Positions 32,943 to 41,031 of a stretch of 42,090 nucleotides of DNA are shown in pieces; the stretch's first letter is position 1; each line of letters opens with the position of its first letter. The DNA comes from an uncultured Lachnospiraceae bacterium. Its GTDB lineage: Bacteria > Bacillota > Clostridia > Lachnospirales > Lachnospiraceae. The stretch is from positions 1 through 42,090 of the forward strand of contig CABUBX010000008.1 in assembly GCA_902489925.1 (NCBI GenBank), given 5' to 3'. Under the pieces are notes generated by a model. That model had not been told where the DNA came from and made no database searches. It saw only the letters and a program-made list of their open reading frames with translations. A program made the position numbers and the translations under genes.

Positions 32943-33478
32943 TTAAAATTCCGTCTCAAAACCGTCATAGGCTGTTAAAAAGCCCTCCGCAGCGGCACGC
33001 ACTTCGATTTCCTCATGGGATGCAAGGCCGTTATGGGAAAAATGTGTGATGACAAAAGTTGTATTTTCATCGGCACAGCCCCATAGCGAGCAGCTTTTCC
33101 TTTGTTTTGACATCTCCGGCAAAACCCATATGACTCTGACAATCCTCTCCGAAAACAGTTGTGCAGTCAAGGCTCACCATATCAAAATAATGCCCTTTAA
33201 GATACATCCATGTCTCCTCCGGAAACCATGACGTATCATTGCCATAAAGCATCGTTTTGCCGAATTTATCTTCTATCATATAAATATAGCATTTTTCATC
33301 TTGCATATGCTTTGCAAGAAGCGGCGTCACAACGTAATCGAGCACCTTAAACGGCTCAAATTCACGAACGGTCTTATACACAAGACGCTCACTTAAATTT
33401 TCAGCATCATCCTCCAGCTTTAATATGAGCTGAATATCCTCTAAAGGCAGCCCCTGTTCCGAGATATTTAAGCTTCAT
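32943..33478 (-). pseudogene. Metallo-beta-lactamase-fold hydrolase (PhnP-like), broken
   Basis: The start is recognisable at ATG 33478: MKLKYLGTGAA, the first strand of PhnP/RNase Z-like metal hydrolases. The next 60-70 codons, including the H-x-H-x-D-H motif, are missing, and the frame resumes as KTVREFEPFKVLDYVVTPL. A second lesion, one extra G in a G-run at 33079-33082, shifts the frame before CADENTTFVITHFSHNG, which keeps a later metal histidine. It sits 23 bp after the first Gfo/Idh gene with a normal start, so it was a regular operon member. The intact metallo-hydrolase of this operon is from another branch and may not replace it. Confidence 0.75.
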
Positions 33479-33500
33479 TTTTCAAACTCCTTTGGCATCT

Positions 33501-34547
33501 TTATGCTTCAAAGCGCAAAACTTGATTCTGTCTCGCAGACTCAAAAATACATTCCATCAGACGAAGCACCCGAAGAACTTCTTCATTTTTAATCAGCTGC
33601 TCTGCCTTGCCGTCCATGACCTCCATAAGATTTCTGTAATGGTCACGGATATCGCTGTGTGCAATCGGCAGAGGCTGTGTTTTAATTGTATCCTCTGTTC
33701 TCGGCGCCATCGTCTTTGTAAGCCCTGCGGCAGTTTTTACAGGCACAGCATCATTCTTATCCCAGTCGGTAATGCAGACAGCCTCACCGCTTAAATCCCA
33801 ATCCTTAATCACGGCCGAACCGTCACGTCCAAGCACATACCATCTCGGCAGATTAATAAAATTGCTCGTGCCGACCTCAACAACAAATAAAACGCCATTT
33901 TCAAATTGAAGATTCACTGTAAAGCCATCATCCACAAGTTCATTGGTCACATGAGTCTCTGTGGCATAAACCGTCTTAATTTTTCCCGGAATCATCTGAA
34001 GCGCCTGGTCTAAAAGATGAACGCCCCAATCAAGCACCATACCGCCGCCATGTTCAACTGTTCCTCTCCAGTCTCCCGGAATACCTCTTGAGCCGTGAAC
34101 ACGGGATTCTATCTTAAATACAGGTCCAAGCATATTGGCATCGAGAATATTTCTGACTGTCAGATAATCCTCGTCCCATCTTCTGTTTTGATGCACAAAA
34201 AGCTTCGTACTTTTCTGTGCCGCCATCATTTCCTCAAAATCTTTTGAAGCCATTGTCGCCGGCTTTTCGCAGAGCACATATTTGCCCGCATTTAATGTCT
34301 TAATCACAACCTCTTTATGAACATCATTCGGTGTCGCGCAAAGAACAAGGTCTATCTCGTCATCCGCAAGCACATCCTCAAGACTTTCATACGCAATCAG
34401 CCCAAGGCTTCTTGCGTAGTCCTGACGTGCCTTATCAATATCATAGACACCTTTGACTGTTAAATGCTCTATTGTCTCTACAAGCTCACGATGCCAGTTT
34501 CCCATACCGCCGAAACCGACAATAGCCATCTTAAACGCTCTGTCCAT
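33501..34547 (-). CDS. Gfo/Idh/MocA-family oxidoreductase
   Basis: A 348-residue NAD(P)-dependent sugar oxidoreductase. The Rossmann start is AIVGFGGMGNWHRE (about 8-21), followed by CATPNDVH (about 70), the EKPATMAS motif with catalytic lysine (about 95) and the alpha/beta domain containing GGGMVLDWGVHLLDQAL (about 166-182) with the substrate histidine. Such enzymes oxidise a sugar hydroxyl, often at C3, or reduce the ketone. Downstream of the TIM-barrel gene (32 bp) and the second Gfo/Idh protein, it is part of a sugar-modifying operon. The substrate is not known. Confidence 0.9.
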   Translation of the reverse strand: MDRAFKMAIVGFGGMGNWHRELVETIEHLTVKGVYDIDKARQDYARSLGLIAYESLEDVLADDEIDLVLCATPNDVHKEVVIKTLNAGKYVLCEKPATMASKDFEEMMAAQKSTKLFVHQNRRWDEDYLTVRNILDANMLGPVFKIESRVHGSRGIPGDWRGTVEHGGGMVLDWGVHLLDQALQMIPGKIKTVYATETHVTNELVDDGFTVNLQFENGVLFVVEVGTSNFINLPRWYVLGRDGSAVIKDWDLSGEAVCITDWDKNDAVPVKTAAGLTKTMAPRTEDTIKTQPLPIAHSDIRDHYRNLMEVMDGKAEQLIKNEEVLRVLRLMECIFESARQNQVLRFEA

Positions 34548-34579
34548 CTTTATCCCTCCTGCAAATCCGGCAAGCCACT

Positions 34580-35551
34580 CTATGCCCAGTACATCTCACC
34601 GATATTTTCAAACATAAGCACTTCTTTTAAAGCTTCAATCGTCTTTGTCAAACCTTCATTCTGGCTCATGAGGCCATCCTCATGCTCGATACTGATAGCG
34701 TAATCATAGCCTGCGAGGCGAAGCTCTGAAATGATTGCTTTCCAGTAAGATACGTCATGTCCATAGCCTACAGAGCGGAATGTCCATGAACGGTTAATAA
34801 TATCACCATAATTTGTTGTATCAAGCACACCATTAATTGCTGTATTATATTTATCCATGTAAGTATCCTTTGCATGGAAGTGGAAAATCGCGCCGGCCTT
34901 TCCAAGCTCTCTGATACATGCCACCGGGTCCATCTGCTGCCAGATTAAATGGCTCGGGTCAAAGTTTGCACCAATTTCAGGACCGACAGCCTCTCTTAAA
35001 CGAAGCAGCCCCTTTGTATTGTATACACAAAAGCCCGGATGCAGCTCAAGTGCAATTTTATGAACATTATGAGCCTTTGCAAAAGCGACCTTCTCTTTCC
35101 AGTAAGGAATAAGCACTTCGTTCCACTGCCATTCAAGAATCTCCGCAAAATCCTCCGGCCATGCGCACGTTACCCAGTTCGGACGCTCGGCATTCGGACC
35201 GTCTCCCGGGCAGCCTGAAAATGTATTGACAATCGGAACATTTAATTTCTCGGCAAGCAAAATCGCATTCGTCAAATCATGCTCAAACTTTGCCGCAATT
35301 TCTTTGTTCGGATGAAGCATGTTGCCATGGGCGCTTAATGCGCTGATTTCAAGATGATATTTCTCAAGTGTCGCCTTAAATTCTTCAAGCTTCGCGTCAT
35401 CATTTAAAAGTACGTCCGGGTCACAGTGAGCCTTTCCCGGATAACCGCCGCAGCCAATCTCAATCATCTGAACACCCTTGCCTGAAAGGTATGCACAAGC
35501 CTCGTCAAATGTCATATTTTGAACAACCGGATTAAATACACCAATTTTCAT
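34580..35551 (-). CDS. Sugar phosphate isomerase/epimerase-like TIM-barrel protein
   Basis: A 323-residue xylose-isomerase-like TIM barrel (AP endonuclease 2 family). Metal-binding acids and histidines are spread as expected: MIEIGCGGYPG (about 35), LSAHGN, KIALELHPGF (about 164-173), GANFDPSHL (about 191-199), FHFHAKDTY (about 222-230), and ISIEHED (about 292). Proteins of this type next to Gfo/Idh enzymes isomerise, epimerise or eliminate from keto-sugars, as in inositol and C-glycoside pathways. The ribosome site is AGGAGG before ATG. It lies between the two Gfo/Idh genes. The precise reaction is unknown. Confidence 0.88.
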   Translation of the reverse strand: MKIGVFNPVVQNMTFDEACAYLSGKGVQMIEIGCGGYPGKAHCDPDVLLNDDAKLEEFKATLEKYHLEISALSAHGNMLHPNKEIAAKFEHDLTNAILLAEKLNVPIVNTFSGCPGDGPNAERPNWVTCAWPEDFAEILEWQWNEVLIPYWKEKVAFAKAHNVHKIALELHPGFCVYNTKGLLRLREAVGPEIGANFDPSHLIWQQMDPVACIRELGKAGAIFHFHAKDTYMDKYNTAINGVLDTTNYGDIINRSWTFRSVGYGHDVSYWKAIISELRLAGYDYAISIEHEDGLMSQNEGLTKTIEALKEVLMFENIGEMYWA

Positions 35552-35631
35552 TTCTTTTTCCTCCTAAAAATACATGAAATATCACAGGCGGCACCGCGCC
35601 CTTGGCACAATGCCGCATCAAATTTTCTTTA

Positions 35632-36705
35632 TCAGAATTTTACAACTTCGCCTGTTGCCGCTGATTTATAAATTGCCTCAAGAATCTGTGTGACAACATA
35701 AGCCTGTTCAGGTTTTACAACAACCTCACCGCCGTTCATAACTGCGTTATAGAAGGTTTCCTGCTCAATAAGGCTCGGTTCTTCACCTGTGGCATCAAAG
35801 AACGGCACACCATCCGCATCAAGCGCCGGTTTTTCAACAATCTGCTTGTTATATTTTACTTTATTGATACGAAGACCATCCTTCATATCCGCACCGGCCT
35901 TTGTACCGCAAAGAGATGTCTTTGCTTCATCAACATCAAGTGTATTCAAAGCCCATGCAGATTCTAACACAATTGTTGCACCATTTTTCATCTTGATAAA
36001 ACCGAAGGCAGAATCCTCAACTGTATATTCCTCCGGATTCCAGTCACCCCATGCATTAGCTGTCTCTGTCTGACTACCGAGTTTTTTATAAACAGAACCC
36101 ATCACTGTATCCGGTTCATAGTTGTCCATCATCCAAAGTGTTAAATCAAGCGCATGTGTTCCGATATCAATTAAAGGACCGCCGCCCTGTTCTTCTTCAT
36201 TTAAGAATACACCCCATGTCGGCACTGCACGGCGTCTGATTGCATGGGCTTTTGCGTAATAAATATCACCAAGTTCATCATGCTCACATGCTTTTTTCAA
36301 ATAGGTTGAGTCCGCACGGTATCTGTTCTGATATCCGATTGTAAGAATCTTACCTGTCTCTTTCGCCGTATCCAGCATCGCTTTCGCATCAGCCGCTGTC
36401 TTTGCCATCGGTTTTTCACACATTACATTCTTTCCGGCCTTCATTGCATCAATTGAAATAAAGCTGTGCTCGCGGTTCGGTGTTGTCACATAAACTGCAT
36501 CCAAATCCATCTTTAAAAGCTCTTTGTAGTCTGTGAATACCTTTGCATCCTCTGTGCCGTATTCTTCTTTAGCCTTGGCTGCTCTTTCTTCAACAATATC
36601 GCAAAATGCTACCATGTCGATTTTGCCCTGTTTTTTGATTGCAGGCAAGTGCTTACTGTTTGCAATACCGCCGCATCCGATAATTCCCGCTCTCATGTTT
36701 CTCAT
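35632..36705 (-). CDS. Gfo/Idh/MocA-family oxidoreductase, first gene of operon
   Basis: A second NAD(P)-dependent sugar oxidoreductase, 357 residues and only distantly similar to the one downstream. Motifs: GIIGCGGIANSKHLPA (about 7-22), VTTPNREH (about 74-81), CEKPMAKTAADAK (about 97-109) with the catalytic lysine, and GGPLIDIGTHALDLTLWMM (about 176-194). GGAGG lies 8 bp before the first ATG, so that start is used. About 80 bp separate it from the TIM-barrel gene. Two such oxidoreductases around one isomerase suggest oxidation, isomerisation or cleavage, and reduction of the same sugar. Regulation was not seen. Confidence 0.9.
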   Translation of the reverse strand: MRNMRAGIIGCGGIANSKHLPAIKKQGKIDMVAFCDIVEERAAKAKEEYGTEDAKVFTDYKELLKMDLDAVYVTTPNREHSFISIDAMKAGKNVMCEKPMAKTAADAKAMLDTAKETGKILTIGYQNRYRADSTYLKKACEHDELGDIYYAKAHAIRRRAVPTWGVFLNEEEQGGGPLIDIGTHALDLTLWMMDNYEPDTVMGSVYKKLGSQTETANAWGDWNPEEYTVEDSAFGFIKMKNGATIVLESAWALNTLDVDEAKTSLCGTKAGADMKDGLRINKVKYNKQIVEKPALDADGVPFFDATGEEPSLIEQETFYNAVMNGGEVVVKPEQAYVVTQILEAIYKSAATGEVVKF

Positions 36706-36895
36706 AACTTATACCTCCGTAAATCATTATTATGCTTTAATTTCTTTTCCTCTTATAATTGACATTATAGCAAAGCCCTATATATAATTCTTCAAAAAAA
36801 CCACAAAAATATAACACAATCCTATACTTTTTAAACCGCATTACTTCATGTCGCAAAGCAGCCCGTTTTGCAGTTTAACCGCACCAAAAACCTTA

Positions 36896-36953
36896 CAAAA
36901 AGAGCCGCTTTGCGACAGTACGGAATTTTAACCGCACCAAGCAAACCGGCTCT
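36896..36953 (-). terminator. Intrinsic terminator of phosphorylase/PgmB operon
   Basis: AGAGCCGCTTTGC (36901-36913) and GCAAACCGGCTCT (36941-36953) pair over 13 bp with one mismatch; on the minus strand a T-run follows (36896-36900). The same gap (36706-36964) also holds an inverted repeat TGTCGCAAAGC / GCTTTGCGACA (36849-36859, 36907-36917) and a direct repeat TTTAACCGCACCAA (36874, 36927), which offer competing folds. Confidence 0.72.
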
Positions 36954-36964
36954 CCTTCTTATAG

Positions 36965-37603
36965 TTATTCTGTAACCTTTAAAAGGTCCGCAAATGTTGT
37001 TAAATTATATGTTCCAAGTCCGCTCTTTACAGCATCGCCGATAGCTGCGCAATCCATGCCGCCGCCAATAGCTGCTTCAAGTCCCGCTTTAGCATCCTCC
37101 ACAACAAGACATTTGTCTGCCGGAACATTCACAAACTGGCTCGCCTTCACAAATACTTCCGGGTCCGGTTTGGATTTTGTAATATTATTACCGTCGGAAA
37201 TGGCATCAAAATAATCGCCAAGCCCAAGCTGACCGAGAATAAACGGTGTATTCTTACTTGATGAGCCGATTGCAAGCTTAAATCCTTTGGCTCTTAATGC
37301 ATCCAGCGTCGTCTTAACTTCTTCGCTCAAATCTGCCGGAGACATATTTTTAAGAAGCTCTTTATAGATATCATTCTTCTTTGTTGTATAAGCAACCTTA
37401 TCTTCCTCGGACATCACACCGTCATAGCGTTCAAGAATAATCTCAAAACTTTCCATACGGCTGACACCTCTTAAACGGTTATTAATTTCCTCGTCAAAAT
37501 AAATGCCGAGCTCATCCGCAACTGCCTTCCACGCCTGATAATGGTACTTATCCGTAAAGCAAATCACACCGTCAAGGTCAAAAATTACCGCTTCGTATTT
37601 CAT
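36965..37603 (-). CDS. pgmB: Beta-phosphoglucomutase
   Basis: Converts beta-glucose 1-phosphate from the phosphorylase into glucose 6-phosphate. This HAD-fold protein of 212 residues has motif I FDLDGVI (about 8-14, nucleophile and acid/base Asp), the cap domain with RLRGVSRMESFE (about 44-55, sugar binding), motif II LAIGSSSKN (about 110-118), motif III KSKPDPEVF (about 143-151), and motif IV VVEDAKAGLEAA (about 166-177). Its start overlaps the phosphorylase stop by 4 bp (ATGA), so translation is coupled. All catalytic residues are present. Confidence 0.95.
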   Translation of the reverse strand: MKYEAVIFDLDGVICFTDKYHYQAWKAVADELGIYFDEEINNRLRGVSRMESFEIILERYDGVMSEEDKVAYTTKKNDIYKELLKNMSPADLSEEVKTTLDALRAKGFKLAIGSSSKNTPFILGQLGLGDYFDAISDGNNITKSKPDPEVFVKASQFVNVPADKCLVVEDAKAGLEAAIGGGMDCAAIGDAVKSGLGTYNLTTFADLLKVTE

Positions 37604-39885
37604 GCCTGTACCGCCTTTCTTCCGATTGTCAATGCATCTTCCAGCACATATGCCTCACCGTAAACATGGATTGTCTTCGGAGTTCCGTCCACCAGTGTAA
37701 ATACACTGTTTTCAGGACCGACAGAAACCTGAATCTGACTGTCCTCAAAATGGATCTTAAAGGTATAGCTTTCCCACCGCTTAGGAAGTGCCGGCGCAAA
37801 ATAGATACCGCTCTCTTTCAGTCTAAGACCGCCAAAGCCATAGACAATCGCCATGTAGTTACCGCCCATGTTGGCTGTATGAATACCGTCTTTCGTATTG
37901 TGATGAAGGTTAAACAAATCAAGCTTTGCAGAGTCGCCAAAATATGCATAGGCTTTTTCTTCCTGTCCCAGCTTCGACGCAACAATACTGTAAATACATG
38001 TCGAAAGTGAAGAATCGTGCGTTGTCACCTTCTCATAATATTCGAAGGACTTCCGAATAGTCTCGATGTTCTGAGCATCCTCATAAATAAAATGAGAGAG
38101 CACCGTATCTGCCTGCTTGCAGACCTGATATCTGTAAATATACAGCGGATGATAGTGAAGCAGCAACGGATAATTTTCTTTTGGTGTATTTTCAAAATCC
38201 CATACTTCCTTCTGCATAAATGAATCATCCTGAGGGTTAATCCCTGTCTCCTCATCGTACGGAAGATACATATTTTTCTCTGCCTTTTCCATCTCAGCCA
38301 CTTCATCGGCAGTCAGGCCGATTTTTTCAATCACTGCCGTTTTTCCCGCTTCATTTAGCATACGGTAGAAATTCACTGCCCAATGGAGATTATACTGTGC
38401 GGAGGCGTTTGTAAAATAATTATTATTCACAATGCAAGTATATTCATCAGGGCCTGTGACGGCATTAATATGGAATTGTCCGTGATAAAAATGACCTGTA
38501 TCCATCCAGAGACGGGCCGTCTCAAAGACAATCTTCGCACCCTTTTCTGCCATAAAATCCAAGTCCTTTGTGGCAAGATAATATGCAATCGTCGAATAAG
38601 CAATATCACCGTCAATATGGTACTGAGCCGAACCTGAAGGGAAATAGCCGCTGCATTCTTTGCCCATAATTGTACGCCACGGATAAAGTGCGCCCTTTTT
38701 ATGTCCGAGAATACGCGCATTCTCTCTGGCCGCCTCAAGCGTGCTGTAGCGATAGGATACAAGACTCTTTGAAATCTCCGGGTTTGTCAGCGTAAAGAAC
38801 GGCTGCATATACATCTCTGTATCCCAGAAATAATGACCTTCGTAGCCCTCACCGCTCAAACCTTTTGCCGCAATATTACTGTATTCATCCTTGCCTACAG
38901 ACTGAAGCAGCTGATAAATATTGTATTTTGTAGCAATCGCCAAGTCATCATCACCCTTAATATCGAGCGCAGACTGATTCCAAAAATGCTCAAGATAAGT
39001 CTTTTGCTCACGGTAATGTTCTTCCATAGGTGTCTCCAGCGCCTTTTTCATCTCGGCGGCCGCTGCTGCCTTACAGTCTTTATGACGTATGGAATCTGCA
39101 AATATAGTATACTTTACAAGTGTCACTGTCTCATCTTTACAGATATTTGTTGTCAGCTCTGTCACCGTACCGTGACCTTCTGTGTAAGACCATGCCTTGG
39201 CCATCTTACTGACACTGTTTTCCACTGCCGTACACACGGTCAGATTGGATTTCGATGTATTCGTGACAACATAAGACACACCATTTTCAATTGATGCGCG
39301 CACCGGCACAAGATGCTGGAAACTTTCGCCGGCAACACGCGGGTCATTCGGGTTACAATAATTCTTCACATCTCCGATGTGTGTTGATATGAATGTCAGC
39401 TCATCACTAAAATTCAATGCTTTCACACAATACTCAATCGTAAATAATGAAGGCTGCACAAAGGATGTCATTCTTTTAATCAGAATTTCCACCTTTTTCC
39501 CCTTTGGAGAACACCACACAACGCGGCGGGCTGTATAGCCTTCCTCCATATCGAGCCAGCGGCTGCTTTCAATTATCTCTCCCTCAAACATACTGAAAGT
39601 CTCTCCGCCAATGATAAGCTCAATCCCCTGAGTATCGGCAACATTAAGCATCGTCTGCTTTTCTTCACAAAGCCCGCACAGCTTCTCCGCCTGTTTCATC
39701 TCCGCAAAATCATAAAAGCCGTTAATATATGACCCGCGGATAGAATCATAGCCTTCCTTATACCCTTCCTCAAAATCGGAACGGACACCGATATAGCCAT
39801 TGGCATTGTGAAATATTGTCTCATTTAAAATAAGTTCGTCATTATCAAGGTTTAAATCGTTGATTTTATATATTGCTCTGTCCAT
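37600..39885 (-). CDS. GH65 disaccharide phosphorylase
   Basis: Glycoside hydrolase family 65, 761 residues, an inverting phosphorylase that cleaves an alpha-linked glucosyl disaccharide with phosphate to beta-glucose 1-phosphate. The general acid is Glu481 in TGPDEYT, followed by NNNYFTNASA. Other landmarks: N-terminal beta-sandwich with NGYIGVRSDFEEG (about 29-41), YEGHYFWDTEMYMQPFF (about 345-361) in the catalytic barrel, HIDGDIAYSTIAYY (about 425) and the phosphate-site region LHHNTKDGIHTANMGG (about 660). Members act on maltose, trehalose, kojibiose, nigerose or glucosyl-rhamnose; the sequence around Glu481 is not enough to choose. It is coupled to pgmB and lies behind the ruined importer. 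Confidence 0.92.
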   Translation of the reverse strand: MDRAIYKINDLNLDNDELILNETIFHNANGYIGVRSDFEEGYKEGYDSIRGSYINGFYDFAEMKQAEKLCGLCEEKQTMLNVADTQGIELIIGGETFSMFEGEIIESSRWLDMEEGYTARRVVWCSPKGKKVEILIKRMTSFVQPSLFTIEYCVKALNFSDELTFISTHIGDVKNYCNPNDPRVAGESFQHLVPVRASIENGVSYVVTNTSKSNLTVCTAVENSVSKMAKAWSYTEGHGTVTELTTNICKDETVTLVKYTIFADSIRHKDCKAAAAAEMKKALETPMEEHYREQKTYLEHFWNQSALDIKGDDDLAIATKYNIYQLLQSVGKDEYSNIAAKGLSGEGYEGHYFWDTEMYMQPFFTLTNPEISKSLVSYRYSTLEAARENARILGHKKGALYPWRTIMGKECSGYFPSGSAQYHIDGDIAYSTIAYYLATKDLDFMAEKGAKIVFETARLWMDTGHFYHGQFHINAVTGPDEYTCIVNNNYFTNASAQYNLHWAVNFYRMLNEAGKTAVIEKIGLTADEVAEMEKAEKNMYLPYDEETGINPQDDSFMQKEVWDFENTPKENYPLLLHYHPLYIYRYQVCKQADTVLSHFIYEDAQNIETIRKSFEYYEKVTTHDSSLSTCIYSIVASKLGQEEKAYAYFGDSAKLDLFNLHHNTKDGIHTANMGGNYMAIVYGFGGLRLKESGIYFAPALPKRWESYTFKIHFEDSQIQVSVGPENSVFTLVDGTPKTIHVYGEAYVLEDALTIGRKAVQA

Positions 39886-39939
39886 TTCATCCTCCCAAGT
39901 ATCTTATCAACATGTTCCAAAACTTTTCATTTCCCCAAA

Positions 39940-39963
39940 TGGGCGGGGCTTTTGCCCGCCCCA
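39940..39963 (-). other. GC-rich intercistronic hairpin before phosphorylase gene
   Basis: GGGCGGG (39941-39947) and CCCGCCC (39955-39961) form a strong stem between the permease remnant and the phosphorylase gene. No T-run follows on the minus strand, so partial termination or message processing is more likely than full stop. Confidence 0.6.
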
Positions 39964-39971
39964 TCATTTAA

Positions 39972-40797
39972 TTATTTTACGGCGCCGGCAGCAACACCCT
40001 TAACAATATATTTCTGTGCACAGAGATAGAAGATAATTACAGGAATAATTGTCAGTGTAAGACCTGCCATCGCCATATTCCACTGAATTGTAAACTGTCC
40101 GAAAAAGCTTGCCGTTGACAGCGGAATTGTACGGTTCGCCTTACTTGTAAGTACAAGTGACGGCAAAAGATAGTCATTCCAAATCCAGATAACATCAAGA
40201 ATAATCACAGTCATTGTTACCGGCTTTAACATCGGAAATACAATTCTCCAAAATACGCCGAATTTTGAACAGCCATCAATTGTCGCCGCCTCCTCAAGGG
40301 CTACAGGCACAGACTTTACAAAGCCGTGGTAGAGGAAAACCGACATACTGGCGCCAAAACCAATATAGCAGAAAATCAGTCCGCCCAACGTATCAACAAC
40401 CGGAAGGTGCAATGTCTCACGTCCAAAACCAAGCACCTGCATCAAAGGCATCATCAATGTCTGGAAAGGAATCAGCATTGTTGCTACAAATAACATAAAG
40501 ATAAATTTACTGATTTTATTTTCTGTACGGGCAAGCATCCATGCACACATCGAAGCCAGTACAACAATGATTGCAATAGAAATCACGGTAACAATCAAGG
40601 AGTTTTTAATATAGCCGGCCATCTGCCATGTCGCTACAATAATCAATGCTACCAAAGCAAGGTTTTTATCCGTCAGCCAGTTAAAAAAGACATTCTCCGC
40701 GCCGAGCATCTCACCGATGATATTGAAGCCCTCACCAAAAATGAACTTCCACCATAGATGTTGCAAGTAAAGCGCTCATCCATTTTTTAATTTTCAT
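39972..40797 (-). pseudogene. Collapsed sugar ABC importer: binding-protein head, MalF middle and MalG tail joined
   Basis: One reading region built from three genes. ATG 40797, with AGGAGG, opens MKIKKWMSALLA, the start of a binding-protein signal peptide, and dies after about 20 codons. Out of frame, from about 40766, comes a MalF middle segment, FIFGEGFNIIGEMLG...NWLTDKNLALVALIIVATW. At about 40610 this joins in frame (MAGY-IKNSL) to the MalG tail, which keeps the EAA loop EEAATIDGCSKFGVFWRIVFP and ends naturally at AAGAVK. The rest of all three genes, several kilobases normally, is absent. The 264-residue fused permease lacks the helices of both partners, so transport is unlikely. Promoter and operator in front are intact. 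Confidence 0.85.
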
Positions 40798-40827
40798 TTG
40801 ATACTCCTCCTTTTTTGCTCGTTTCTT

Positions 40828-40874
40828 GTAAAACGTTATACTAATATAATAGTGCACTTTTAATAGAATGTCAA
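40828..40874 (-). promoter_or_regulatory. Promoter and LacI-type operator of importer/phosphorylase operon
   Basis: TTGACA (40869-40874) and TATTAT (40846-40851) are 17 bp apart on the minus strand. Over the start site lies GTAAAACGTTATAC (40828-40841), a pseudo-palindrome with central AACGTT and one mismatched pair, the usual shape of a LacI-family operator. The neighbouring LacI gene is the likely binder. AGTGCA boxes near 40851 and 40890 may be further sites. Confidence 0.7.
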
Positions 40875-40942
40875 CGCTTTTTTGATACTAAAGAGTGCAT
40901 TATTGCTATTTTGGTTAAATCCTCACAAAAAAATCCTGTAAA

Positions 40943-40989
40943 AAAACGATATATATCTTTGTTTTTATAACAAATATACATATCGTTTT
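40943..40989. terminator. Terminator after LacI gene
   Basis: AAAACGATAT (40943-40952) and ATATCGTTTT (40980-40989) pair perfectly, with an inner TTTGTT/AACAAA extension. A/T runs flank both sides, so it can stop transcripts from either direction; it separates the LacI gene from the importer promoter. Confidence 0.8.
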
Positions 40990-41031
40990 ACTTTTTAGTT
41001 TATTATTTTACCTTTATTTTACTTTATTTTA

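Noticed and set aside
40828..40841. Catabolite-repression (cre) site at the importer promoter
   Set aside because: The spacing between AA and CG does not fit the cre consensus; the symmetric AACGTT centre fits a dedicated LacI operator better.
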